60,000 bases of DNA from Cryptomeria japonica (GCF_030272615.1 NC_081409.1:612497755-612557754); one strand, 5' to 3'; counted from the stretch's first letter, positions 34,838 to 47,034 are shown. Notes: generated from the sequence alone by a model not told the origin. Program-made: numbers and translations.

Positions 34838-37800
34838 ATGGCGGCCCCCAAGGCAAGTGGATCCGCTACCCGGCAAGCTCTCATTAAATAAGATCAAAAG
34901 AGTGAAGACTTGGAGACAAGGATCATATCCAAATGGAGCAGTATTGGAGACACCAACTTAGGGAACTTCAATGTGAGGAAGTTTTGAGAAGCACCCTACA
35001 TCGGCAAGCCATCACCCATAGCCAAGAAGATAATTGAGAGCGGCATCATCAAGGCCGCAGGCTTCCCTCCCGCAATCAGATGTCATGAGCTAATGATCGA
35101 ATGTGTCAGGCACTATGATTCACATTCAAGAACAATCGTAGCCAAGGATGGAACTGTCCTCGCCTATCTTTCAGAAGAAGCTATAAGTGAAGCTTTTCAT
35201 CTTCCAGAGCCGAGAGATATGATCTACAAGAGCTTAGAAGGAGCTAAGTCTATCTACAAGGACAACCCTGATACCTGTCTGAACTTCGTCAATAAGAATT
35301 GGTTACTCAAGAGTAGGCCTTGCTTGAATAAGATACCCAATACGCCTCACAGAATTGATTTCCAAGAGGAATTCAGAGACTTGATAACCATGCTCAACCG
35401 GATTATAGGTGCCTCTCAAGCCTTCTTTTTCGGCAAGTGAATGTTCTTCTTAATACAAGTGATCGTTCAAGGGAAAGGAATGATCAACTGGGCCAAGATT
35501 ATTAGCAATAGCCTAGATGTGCAGTTGAGGAGGCTAGTCCCTACTAAGTCATTCCACATGAGTTCATATGTTATATATTCTTTAGCCAGAAGTTTTGAAT
35601 ATGTAGGATTACCACACAGAGGAGTTGTTGGGAGAGGGTCAGGAGAGATAAGAGTATGTGATTCTTATGCTCAATTGCATCATCCACCTAAGAATTACTA
35701 CAAGCTAGTCAATGACACCTTCACAATGCATATCACCAGGACATTACAAGGAGGGATCCACCATGGACTATCTCTAGAAGCACAAGAATTCGTGAAGAAA
35801 CATGGTGCATGGTTCATCCAATTTCCTAAATTCACTTACATCAGGGTCCATGGATGTCCTTCACCTCCTTATATGTTGCCAAGCTATCCTACGGATAGAA
35901 TAATATTACTTGAAGTAACTAGACAGTTGGCAGCTTGTGCTAAAGCATCAAGACATAAGCATGGGAATGGTATCCCCATACCTATTTCACTAGGAAATTC
36001 AATTGAAGTGTGTCCTAATTCTTAAGCAGCCGAAGATGCAAAAAAGGAACTATCTTTGTATTCATTCACATCCTTTGCCTCGAGAGAGAATTTTGATCCT
36101 AATGGTCATATGGAAGAAACAGTTGGGAAGAAATACAGGCATGTGTTTCAACTTTCAAGTAGAGGACTTCTAGATGAATGTTCAGGATGATGTGGAGGTA
36201 AAAAGGAAGATGCACTCTAGATTACCTTTAGATCTTATCAGGAAATGTAAAGTTAATGTCGCTGATCAAGCACAGGATAGTGGTAGATATCTCCAATCCT
36301 CCTATGAGAAGGAAGACAAGGAAGTGAAGATAGATGGGGATGAGCAAGAAGTCGCAGACTTAAGAGCATTGATGGACCCGGTTTTGAGTTGTACTAACAG
36401 ATGGGTAGATGTCCAACATCAAAAACTGAAGGAACAGAATGTAGCCATGACATTCAGCCTAGAAGCAAGAACAGAAGAAGGAGAAGCGAGTGTAAGTGAG
36501 AACACTTCTCATTCCAAGGGGTCAAAGAGAAAGGAGGGACCTGAAAAGAGAGAACCATCCAAGAAGAAACAAAAGGTGAATCCTGATCATCCATTGAGTA
36601 CTTCTTCTAGACATGAAAAGGAGATAGGTCAAGGAGAGGGTCAAGGAGAGAAGGTGTATGAAATAGATGAGTCTATGGAATCCACAGTGCAGAATGATAA
36701 ACAAGGCAAAGGACGAACACCTTAGCACTCATCAAGTCAGACTCTTCCTCTCCAAGTTGGCGCTAATGAGCAACAAGAAGAAAAGAATGATGATGAAGCA
36801 ACATCTCCTTTCAGAGCCGAGAGACCTTTGCCTGAAGAAATACAGGTAAGGGAGAGAAAATCTTCCATTCCAAATTGGCTAAAAGAAAGACTTACGAGGG
36901 TAATTGTGGTTGAAGATGAAGAGCAAGTATTTGATTTGGAAAGTCTTCTAGGAAACTCTCAAGAAGAGATCGAAAGGAAGAAGGCTACAAAGATGTCAAA
37001 GGTAATTCGAGATGATGCAAGATCCAGGAAGATACAGGTAGCTACACCAGTAGTGGACAAGTACGAGGATGAGATTATGGCAGAAGAATATGATTTAGAG
37101 ACATTTGATCTTGGTCCACTTACCTCCGAGCAAGCCATGGAAGAAGCGATCGATTCAGTGAGAGCAGTTAATGATAAACTAAAGGAAGAAATGGAAAAGA
37201 ATAAAAGGCTGGAAAAGGAGGTTAATGCTTGGAGGAATTATTTTAGCCACCTTAATCAGCCGTTAAGACGACAGAATCCAGCAGTCTCACCCTTGCAGGC
37301 ACTCCCTCCTGAGTCAATAAATGAGGCAGAAAAGATGAAGAACTTAGCCTAACTCATGAGTACATGGATTGATGGATCCTACAAGGTAGCCATGGAATTT
37401 GTAGCAAGAATGATGAAGACAGTCCATAGAGCTATCCAAATCCTTGAGATCATTCATAATCTAGTAGTGACTGTGGATGCCTTCACTCACACTAGAGATA
37501 TTGTCATCCCTGTATTACAGGTGGTAAGAAGGACATCAAGACAAGTTTTAGCACAAGAGAAGATAATTGATGGAGGAACCCATAATCTTCTACAATGGTC
37601 AACTTTACTCCAAATGAAGGAAGTTCTATTTGAGGACATCAATAGTAGACGCAGCCGAGTGGAGGACACTATCCATCCTATTCAAGATAAGGTGTTTGAT
37701 GTATTATGTACAATCCTTGACAGAAGGATAGAGATCGAAACAGATGTGGATGTCCAAGAATTGGAAGATAGGATCAGGGTTATTTTTTGCAAAGAGGAGA

Positions 37801-38054
37801 ACATGATCATAGAAAAGCAACAAGATCAGATGTATGCTACTATGTTCCTGATCGAGAGAACAAAAGAACTAGAGCACGGATGGGAGATGACCCTTCTTGC
37901 AGCCTTTGATCAGGTCCTTCACTTGGAAGAGCGGATGAAGAACCTGCATGAGATTCCCATTGTAGAGATCAAAGGGATTACGTCCAGATTTATTGAATAT
38001 GCCAGAAAAGAACAAAGAAAAGGGAACAAAATTCTAGATGAAAAGTTGTTATGA
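34838..38054 (+). pseudogene. Large element-family ORF of unknown function, E1 copy (about 1,070 codons)
   Basis: Starts MAAPKASGSATRQA. One frame holds to about 36030, then one frameshift, then one frame to the stop at 38054, with about six in-frame stops. Part 1: SKWSSIGDTNLGNFNVRKF, AKKIIESGIIKAAGFPP, DGTVLAYLSEEAISEAF. Part 2: HMSSYVIYSLARSFEYVGLP, VNDTFTMHITRTLQGGIHHG, YPTDRIILLEVTRQL. Part 3: charged linker with a nuclear-signal-like KREPSKKKQK. Part 4: long helical, coiled-coil-like C-terminus ending KILDEKLL. No reverse transcriptase, integrase, protease or transposase motif. I do not recognise it; the layout only loosely recalls plant mobile-domain or gag-like proteins. The E3 copy keeps the same order, so the protein was under selection. 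Confidence 0.7.
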
Positions 38055-38163
38055 TATGATGTGGCAATTCAATTCCTATTGGGCTATGTTTCCTCGTTAT
38101 TTGTGTCAATTTCTATTGGCTATGGAGTGATAATACTTATCTAAATAGGGTCATTTTTGTAGC

Positions 38164-38252
38164 AAACCCTAATTAGGGTTTAGGTGTCAAAAACTCAGCC
38201 TTTGATCCTCTTTAGATCGAGGCCATTCATTGTATTTGAGAGTGCTATATAA
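38164..38252 (+). promoter_or_regulatory. E1 putative core promoter
   Basis: AAACCCTAATTAGGGTTT (38164-38181) and TATATAAG from 38246, 82 bp apart and 864 bp before the 3' end. GGCCATTCATT lies between them, also present in E3. Confidence 0.6.
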
Positions 38253-39120
38253 GCCCTCACTCAATTCATTTTAAAAGGTTAGAAAAAAGAGGAGAAGAAT
38301 AAGATTGTTAGCAGCAGAGATAAAATTAGTGAAGAGAGAAAGTTGAACAATCGTTGTTATATTTTGCAATGAGATCAATGAAATATTGAAGTTATGGTGT
38401 TTTATTGCAATCTTTGTGGCTTTTTACATGGTTGTTTATCTTCTTGAATCACTCTTAGTGGAGATAGTACCTAGATTTTAGGATTAGATTGAGTGACAAA
38501 TGTTGTGTTTGATCTTTTGGTAAAACTCAGTCCAAACCACTAGCCCCTTACTGATTGTAAGCCTGCCTTGTGTGGTCAACTGGAGATATTGAAACAGTTT
38601 AAGAGTTCAATCATTATTTGAGATATTGGTATGTATCTTATTGATAGTATCTATTTCATTAATGATTCGAAAATCATTGAACTCCCTTAGAAGATCGCAC
38701 CAATTCCAGTAGAGTTGTTGTTCTTTGGCAATACTGAGATTGGTAGAGTTTCACCAAGATCACTCTCTAGTTAGTCATTCTTAGGCCTAGTTTAATATAG
38801 CCTTCTCGAACCCTCGATCTTTTGGCCTTTTTTGAAACATCAGTTATTACTAGGAAAATTCAGTTTCCTCATTGACAAGTAATTGCAAGAACTAGCTTTC
38901 TTAGAAAGTACGTAAGGCCCCTTGATAAAACAGCAAACACAACGACCACTGGTGCTTATCCACAAGTAGAGAAACTACATATCAGAACCTTGGAGCTGCT
39001 CTGATTGATCCTTCTGCGAAATCTTCAGCATTTAGAGAAGCTCTATTCAAGAGAGGATAAGGTACCTTTAGGTATTTTATTCTGTGTTTGGTCGTGTACA
39101 AAAGACACATCAACAATTTC

Positions 39121-41247
39121 TAAGGAGCAAGGTGGTTTCATTAATGGAAGACAGATCCTTGATGGAGTTGTGATAGCAATGGAGGCTATTCATTCGATGG
39201 CTTCCTCTAAGGAGAAGGCTATGTTTATTAAACTTGACATGGCCAAAGCTTATGATAGGGTGAGTTGGGATTTCTTACAAAAGATCCTTTTGGCTTTTGG
39301 TTTTGGAGAAGAGTGGGTGAATTGGGTTCTTAGTTGTGTGACTTCTACCTCTTTCTCAGTTCTTATTAATGGGGAACCCTCGGAATTGTTTAGCGCTTCG
39401 CGGGGGCTTCGGCAAGGGGACCCTTTATCTCCCTATTTATTTATTCTCATGGCTGAAGGTCTTGGCAGATTTCTTACATTCCCAGGTGAGACATGGTCTT
39501 ATTCGGGGCTGGAGTTGGAGTAATGCTCTACCTCCCTACTCTCATCTTCAGTTTGTGGATGACACAGGTTTGATGGGCAGGGCCAGAATCAATGAGGCAG
39601 TGAATTTCAAGAGAGCTTTGGATATCTATTGCAAAGCCTCAGGTCAGAAAATTAATGAAGATAAATCATCTATAGATTTCTTTAACACCCCTCGGCTTAT
39701 TCAAAATAGGATTGCCAGGATCCTCAGATTTCAGATGGGGTCCCTTCCTTTGTTGTACCTCGAGATTCCTTTAGATTTGGGGGTTCAGCGCGGAGATTTT
39801 TGGCAAGGAATTTTGGATAAATTTCGTTGTAAGGTTAATCATTGGACTTACAGGTGGTTATCCTCTGCTGGAAGAGTGATTCTTCTGAAGACTGTGGTGC
39901 AAGCGCTTCCCATTTATAGGTGTTTTGTGCAGGCTCCCCCCTCCAGCTTTGTGAGAGAGTTTGATGCTCTTTCCCATCAATTTCTTTGGTCTGGTAGTTT
40001 TCTTTCTTCTAAGTGGAGTTTAGTTAAATGGGACTCTATTTGTAGACCGAGACATGCTGGGGGTCTTGGCCTCAGATCTATTGCTTTGGTTAGCAAGGCC
40101 TTGGCGGCTAAGCTGTATTGGAGGTGGTGAAACAATCAGGATCACGACTGAGCCAAGATTTTAACCCACAAGTATCTCCCTGGTGCTAATGATCATGAGG
40201 TGCCTCGTCTTAGTTTAGTGGGCAAGGGCTCTTGTATCTGGGATACTCTTAAAAAAGGTGCCCAACTTATTAAAGATGGCCTTTTCTGGATTTGTAATAG
40301 AGGCTCTGAAGCTCTTTTTTGGCAGGACCCTTGGGATGGTCACCCTCCTATTCTGTCTAATTATCCACAGCTTCAGCCTCTTTGCAATATTTTCACTGAT
40401 GCTAGATGGGTTAAGGTGGAGAATTTTAAAACAGTTAGGCGCATCGGACAGGTTGAGGTGACTTGTTGGAAGGATCCTCTTGAATGGCCCTTAGGTGGTT
40501 CGGATGAAGATCGTGTGGTGTTGGTTAGTATCTTGGAGGGCAGGTTATGTAGTTCCCTCAAGGAGAGAGATATTTTGGCTTGGGGTCCTAATCCAAAAGG
40601 CAAGTTTTTTGTTGCTGAAGGTTATACTCAGCTTGATAGGCAATTGCATGGCCTGACGGATGTTCCCTGGTGGAAGAAGGTTTGGAATAGCTTCTCTTGG
40701 CTGAAATGTAATTTCTTCTTATGGCTGGTTGCTCAGAGGAAATGCCTCACGTGGGAGAATCTTCGTAAGAGAGGCTTCCAGGGACCATCTATCTGTTATC
40801 TTTGTATGCATAACGAGGAAGACTGCTCTCACTTGTTTTTTCTATGCCCTTTCTCTAGGGAGATTTGGCACAAGTGGTGGGAGGCTTGGCAACATGCTTG
40901 TTTTCATGCTACCTCCTTAATTGAATTTTGGGATAGCTTGGGCAGACCCCCAGCAAAGACTTATTTTCTTCAAGTGGCCTGGGCTATTGGGCCAGCCCTT
41001 ATTATCTGGAATTTGTGGCTGGAAAGGAATCGGAGGGTCTTTTGTGATTCACATATAGGGAGTCCTCAGTTGTGGCAGAAGATAGTTAATAGGCTTCAAG
41101 AGATAATCTCGGCTAAGTGCAATTTGTCTGAAAATGTTGATCCGGGTGATTATGCTATTGTAAGGAATCTGCAATTGGAAAACATTAAAATGGACTGTGC
41201 TGCTGGAAATAGATCTCGACATGCAAAGCAGCAGATAAGTAGAGATG
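39121..41247 (+). pseudogene. LINE B ORF2, second part: reverse transcriptase and zinc-finger region
   Basis: Continues after E1 with KEQGGFINGRQILDGVVIAM, FIKLDMAKAYDRVSWDFL, RGLRQGDPLSPYLFILM, then a frameshift near 39480, then YSHLQFVDDTGLMGRA with the catalytic FVDD near 39550, SSAGRVILLKTVVQALPIY and a Trp-rich thumb. A zf-RVT cluster (CYLCMHNEEDCSHLFFLCPF) lies near 40800. Stops at 40128 and about 40149 replace Trp codons by G-to-A. It ends at RHAKQQISRD, where E3 inserts. Confidence 0.9.
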
Positions 41248-41885
41248 TGTTGTGACCTTTTTCACACATCACCCCATTGCAAATGGGGACCCTCTCTTTT
41301 CTTGCTTTCTAGGGTTTTTGTTAGCATCCTATGACCTTCCGCTTCAGTTTTACCAAGCTTTGCCTAGTTTTGAGCAGTTCAGGCCCTAACGATTGAAAGT
41401 TAGTTTTTGCAAATCATGTGATTCCAGAGTACAAACACCACCAGAGTGCTTAGACAAGCCGGAGGATGAAGATCGCAATTGTTTTGGACAAATTTGGACA
41501 ACTTTCTATTTTTAGAAAGTCTGCTTTTTTGCTTTTTCCTATTTTTTAGGAAGTTTCATTTTGGCATTTTCAACCCGATCCCCGGTATGGCTATTTTTAG
41601 AAAGTTTTCCCTATTTTTTAGGGATACCTGCTTTTTGCTTTTTCGAGATGGGAATCTAGGGTTTGCACCCACACCACTGGCCAGCTTCGACCGGGACGTA
41701 AAATCTCCGAGTTTTGACCTAAAAAGCTAGTTCCTACATTTTAGGGGTTGTATCACTTCAGATGGGTTTGCCTAAATATAGATTTCAATTTTCAAGTTAA
41801 TCTGGTTAATTTTGGTTAAGATGTGAAATTTTGAAATTTTCCAAAATTTTGTTAATGGCTAATGGATAAGGTTGAATGTCGTGAA

Positions 41886-42890
41886 CAGGTGTGGAAAGTC
41901 CGCCATATGGAAGCCTCAGCAAAAGTTCGCCTTAGAAGGAAGGTGTGTGAAGGTGAAAGAGTCATCAACAAAATCCGCCCTATGCCTTGGGGTCACATCA
42001 AGGAAGTCCGCCATGTCTTGGATAAGTCATGAAGAGAGGTTCTCAAACTCCGCCATACCTTGGAGAAGCCTTGGGAATGGTCTTGAAACTCCGCCCTATC
42101 CTACCATGTTGAAGGCCAACACTACAAAGTCCGCCATGAAGGCCAACACTCCAAAGTCCGCCATGAAGGAATGCCCTCCAAAGTCCGCCATGTGGGAGCA
42201 TTGTCTAAACTCCGCCCTATCCATGAGACCCTCTAGAAGTCCGCCCAAGGAAGGAGGATAGCCAAGGAAGAGCCCATGAGGAGAGGTCTAGAAGTCCACC
42301 ATGAAGGGGTATAGCCTAAAGCCCGCCATGTAGAGGAGTCTCTAAAGTCTGCCATAGGTCAAGAAGACCAAGGAAAGGGGGTATCAAAACTCCGCCATGC
42401 TTTGGAGAAGCCTTGGTGGCCAACACCTAAAACTCCGCCCTATCCTAGTTCCTTGGTGCCACCTCTAAAGTCCGCCCATGTTGGAATAGTCAAAAAACTT
42501 CGCCCAAGATGCTAAGTCATGAAGGAAGAGCCATATGAAAAGTCCGCCCTAGGCCTCCAAGTCTTGATGAAAGGTTATCTAGAAGTCCGCCTTGGCAAGC
42601 AACAAGGTAGGAAGAGCCTCCAAAGTCTGCCCATGAGGAGAGTCCTTAGAAGTCTGCCCAAGGTAGAGGACTCATCAAAGTCCGCCCAAGGGAGAGTCTC
42701 CAAAACTCTACCCAAGGGGAGCCTTCAAGGAAGTCTGCCATGCAAATTGGGGAGCCCAAAGAAGAGCCTCCAAAACTCCGCCATACCATATGGGAAGGCC
42801 ATCAAACTCCACCATACCTTGGAGAGGTGAGGAAAGTCCGCCAAAGCTTGAAGAAGATGAAGGTGAGCTTCCAAAAGTCCGCCTACACAT
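41886..42890 (+). repeat. E3 GTCCGCC array
   Basis: About 27 copies of AA(A/G)(T/C)TCCGCC(A/C)T in 1 kb at irregular spacing (about 25-50 bp), with spacers sharing CTTGGAGAAG, CATGAAGG and CCAAGG. It occupies the position of the hairpin arrays of E1 and E2 but has a different core. Confidence 0.85.
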
Positions 42891-43802
42891 GAAAGTCAAA
42901 CAAAATCAACAAAAATGCAAGTGATGTCATAAAATCCTCCAAGATTTCGAACTCAAAAACCAAAATGGAAAGTTTTCAAAAGGAGAATATTGGAAGATTG
43001 GTAAGGATTTCGAACCTAAATCCAAAATAGAAAGTTTTGAAAGAGAATATTGGAAGATTAATAAATATTTCAACTTATAAACCAAATTGGAAACTTTTGG
43101 AAGATATTTTCTTCAAACTTGGAAACATGACAACACTTTCCCAAAGAGTGAAGATAGAATTGGAAGTATGAGTTGGAAGATTTTAAGGGTTTCCAATTGA
43201 GGAGTTAATTTTGTTTACAAATACTTCATTACAAACTTCATTTCTACACCAACAAGTTCGAAGTTACTAAGGAGAGCTTAGTAAATTATTTCAGTTTGAA
43301 GATCATCTGGAGAAAGTTTTTGATATTGCTGGAAGTTGGATAACTTTTTTTGACAAAGTTTCACAGATTTTTGGAGAAAGACAACTAGTACGAGGAAGAA
43401 TTATTTAACCTTTTCTGAATTTTCTGAGTGTTCTTGAGAGAATTCTAGCCCTACTTCTACCCATTCGAAGGTGAAACTAAATTCATGATGCAGATTTATG
43501 GTTTTTTTCTGAATATTTTCCAGAATTTGAGAAATGATTTTTTCGAAATTTTGGGAAAGAAAATCATTTTTTGGTTAAGTTTGAAAAAGTTTTTCAAAGT
43601 TATGACGCTGAGTGTTGATTGACGATCACGATTATCCTTGAGATTGAAAGGTTTTTCAAATGAAATTTCAAGTTTTCATGACTAAGTATAAGATGAAATT
43701 TTCCGACACTCAGCCATTTCGCAGCCCCATTATTTTTTTCAAAATTTTGCAAATTATTTTCTAACTTAAAATTTCATTGTTTGTCTGCAGGTCCTAGACA
43801 TT

Positions 43803-44456
43803 ATGAAATTTCAAGTGGATAAAGATGCTACTCCGGAGTCGAGGATGACTTCAAAATGGAAGAACGTCAGCAACACCAACCTCAGACACATCAATCTGAG
43901 GGAATTTAAGAAGCGAATGTTTGGTCTGGACAACCTTGTGCCTACCACCATTGCACGAAAGATGATGAAGAGTGGCATCGTGCATGTTGCTGGCTTCCTC
44001 CCCACCATACAATGCAATGAACTAGTAGTCGAATGTGCCAAACATTACAACCCAATCAGTAAAGGCATTATTACACCTGATGGAAGGGTACTGGCGAACA
44101 TCAGTGATGAGGCCATCAGAGAGGCCTTCCGGATCCCAGAGTATCACAACACAGTGTATATGACAAAGGACGAAGCTGACGGTCTGTATCAGGACCACCT
44201 GGAGGAATATGATGCCATAGTTAACCATTCCTGGCTAGACAAGCCAAGGAAGGGTGCCTCCAAACTTTAGAGGAAGAGCCTAGTGCGAGCATAGTTCAAG
44301 GAAGACATTGGAGACATGATCATCCTGCTCAATAGAATAATGGGAAACCCTCAGGGAGCTCCATTCGAACCTTGGATGTATTATTTCATTAATGAAATAA
44401 TCAATGGAGTAAAAATGATAGACTGGGCCAGGATGATCAGCGACAACCTAGACAGT
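43803..44456 (+). pseudogene. Large element-family ORF, E3 copy, N-terminal part
   Basis: Starts MKFQVDKDATPESRM twelve bases after a good acceptor (TTTGTCTGCAG). It reads SKWKNVSNTNLRHINLREF, ARKMMKSGIVHVAGFLP, DGRVLANISDEAIREAFRIP, and after two stops (44268, about 44292) in the same frame, IILLNRIMGNPQGAPFEPWM and MIDWARMISDNLD. It aligns along its length with the E1 copy. E2 interrupts it after Asp at 44456. Only the first 154 codons are open. Confidence 0.75.
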
Positions 44457-44893
44457 TGTTGTGACGTATTCACACATCGCCCCATTGCAAATGGGGACCC
44501 CTTCTTTTTTGCTTTCTAGGGTTTGCTTTCTGGGTTTTTAGGGTTTGTCTGTTAGCCTTTGCATTTTGAGTGTCGCCAGGGGGATCACTAGGATGGCAGG
44601 CTCTGCTTGAGCCAAGGTGAGTCCACAGGTCCCCGGAATTGGGGTTTCTTTGAGAGTCTTCCTTAGGGCTTGGTTTTGCTCTTGTTGCTAATTGTGTCTC
44701 GCTTGGTCTGAGCTAGGTCAAGTTGGTGAGTGATGAAGTCTGGAATGTCATCCTGATCTTCAAATGCCCTGAAATTTGGCTAAGTCTGGAATGTCTTGAT
44801 CCTAAAATTTGACTAAGTCTGGAAAATTGAAGAATCCTCCAAAAACTAGATTTTGCATTATAACTCCTAGAGGTCCGAAACCACTATCAAACA

Positions 44894-44983
44894 TCCTGAC
44901 AGAATATATGGAATATATACTTAAAGTATAAGTGACATTTCACTTATACTTAAATGTTATATTCCATAAAATAATTCTGACGG
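44894..44983. repeat. AT-rich foldback in E2
   Basis: An imperfect inverted repeat: CCTGACAGAATATATGGAAT ... ACTTATACTT / AAGTATAAGT ... ATTCTGACGG. Homologous to 9448-9528 in E4. Confidence 0.7.
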
Positions 44984-45767
44984 AGAGGCTAAAATGTCAA
45001 AATTCGCTCCTGACCCTTCCAAAGGGTCCAAAGCAAAAATTCACCAAGGACTCAGGATCTCACCTAAGTCAAAGAGTGGTCGAGCAAATTTGCAAGGATA
45101 TGGAAGGAAATGGATCTAGGATCGAGTCTAAGACAAAGTCGAGTCTGTTTGAAGGTGAATTGAGCCTAGAATAGGAATTTCGCTCCTGACCCTTCCAAAG
45201 GGTCCAGAGCGAATTCCTCTACAAGACACTCCACCTTGACCCAAACTATGAGCTAACCCATTCCTAGCCTTGAATGAAGGTAAACGCACTTGTTTGAATG
45301 AAGAAATGCGAAAAAATGAAGTCAGGATCATAGCCTAAGATGAATTTCGCTCCTGACCCTTCCAAAGGGTCCAGAGCGAAATTCATATAAAACCCTATTT
45401 TTCTTCACAAAGTCTCCAAATGGATGCCAAGGTGAGCTTGATAGAGATCAAAGGAGGCAAGTTATGTCCAAGCCAAGGAAAGGAGAAAGGAATCAAGATA
45501 TGAGCCTAAAATGAGAATTTTGCTCCTGACCCTTCCAAAGTGTCCAGAGCGAAATTCATATTTCCTCTATTTTGCTCTTTAACATGGCCAAATTTGTAAC
45601 TTCTAGGACATGGTTTGGAGCCCTTGGATACATGTTTGCCTTTCAAAGGAGGTTTGAGACTACAAAATGGTGAAAATCAACCTAGAATGGAAATTTCGCT
45701 CCGGACCCTTCCAAAGGGTCTAGAGCGAAATCTTCCATTTGACCTTCTATCTTGCCTAAAATGTTTG

Positions 45768-47034
45768 TTGATTTTCCCAGGTTTTATTGGATGTATTTTA
45801 ATGTATATATCTGATTCAATCTGATACTTGCATTCTTGGAATTCTATGTGTTCACAAATTGAATAACATTATACTATATATATATTCCTTTGGAGAAGCA
45901 TGTGTCTTTCCTTTAATTATAATAATTTAATCAATATTATAATGTTTCATCAATCAATTATTAATTTAGAATAATATAATAGATTAATATTGAATATTAG
46001 ATTTGATATGATTAATAATAATATAATAATATAACATAATAATATATTATTATTAATCAACATATATTATATGTATTCTAAATGATCATTCGACTAAAGC
46101 TACAAACATTAACACTCCCTCTTAGCTAGGGAGGATGATCAGACATAATGTGTAGTGATCTCCCATGTCAACACTTATAGCCCTCACCATAGCTACACAA
46201 AACATAATTAAAACTCCCTCTTAGCTAGGAAAGATAAAATCAATGCAAATGCATTAAGTCTAGATTAATTATGGAATAGAGAAAATATTATCTCACTATG
46301 ATATCAAGAAGTATGGTATAAACAAGAATATCAAGGCACATGATATTCACCATAACTCAAAAATATCATCTCATGATATTGGGAGTATTTGCATCAACCA
46401 TATGATGCACATCACAGGGGACCATAGTCTCAAGGTGTGAATTTGCCTCCGTCGACGATTCTATTCACAAGATCTTGCGTGGATTGCCTCTGTTGGCAAT
46501 TCTATCCATAAGCTCTTGTGTGGATTGCCTCAGTTGGTGATTCTATCCATGAGCTCTCACGTGAATTGCCTCAGTCGACGATTCTATCCACAAGCTCTTA
46601 CGTGGATTGCCTCAGTCGGCGATTCTATCCATGAGCTCTCACGTGGATTGCCTCAGTCGGCGATTCTAACCACAAGCTCTTATCAGTTTGCCTCTGCAGA
46701 TGCGAAGACCAAGCAATTATATCTTCTACGTTCACCACATGTATCGTATGTAATTTTATTCAACAAGGGTGGCGGATATATATCATTTGTCTTCATTGGA
46801 TCGTGCCTCCACAGGGGGTTGCGATCCTATGTGGAACCACGTTTGTGACCCCTGTGTGGAGCCACGATCCTTCTACACCGGCGGGATTACTTAAACCAAA
46901 CATAACAATAACAAACTAGTATGTTAGTTTAATACTAAATTAAATCGTAGGTATAAAATCAAATTTTCTGGGCGCTAAAACAGATTACGATTTTAGAGTT
47001 ACGACTGAGACTAAATTTAACAATCTTGAATAGT
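45768..47034 (+). mobile_element. Insertion inside the E2 array, LTR-like (about 1.27 kb)
   Basis: Hairpin-array sequence stops after CCTAAAATG and resumes at TTGAAAAG. TGTTTG is present on both sides (45762-45767, 47034-47039). The segment begins with TGTTGATTTTCCC-type sequence and has a very AT-rich first part, a 41-bp minisatellite and an AAATTTAACA near its right side, all LTR-like. End points are uncertain by a few bases and the class is inferred. Confidence 0.5.
46446..46700. repeat. 41-bp minisatellite, six units
   Basis: Units start at 46446, 46487, 46528, 46569, 46610 and 46651, with a partial one at 46692. Each has CCTCAGTCGGCGATTCTATC and ACAAGCTCT/ATGAGCTCT parts. It lies within the insertion in E2. 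Confidence 0.9.

Larger units (their letters stand above)
31738..39115 (+). mobile_element. E1: ORF-bearing TGTTGTGAC-family element (7,378 bp)
   Basis: Starts TATTGTGACC (family TGTTGTGACC with one change) plus the CGCCCCAT/ATGGGGACCCCC head and ends ACACATCAACA. It is flanked by GTTTC (31733-31737) and ATTTC (39116-39120), a 5-bp duplication with one difference. Removing E1 and one copy rejoins the LINE B frame (LCTLVS then KEQGGF). Internal order: head, hairpin array (32218-33860), TATA and leader (34325 on), the large ORF (34838-38054), palindrome and TATA (38164-38252), 864 bp to the end. No repeat of the head near the tail, so no paired LTRs. Confidence 0.85.

Noticed and set aside
31738-39115. 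E1 as a full LTR retrotransposon with paired LTRs
   Set aside because: The first kilobase and the last kilobase show no similarity, no primer-binding site follows the head, and no pol domain is encoded.
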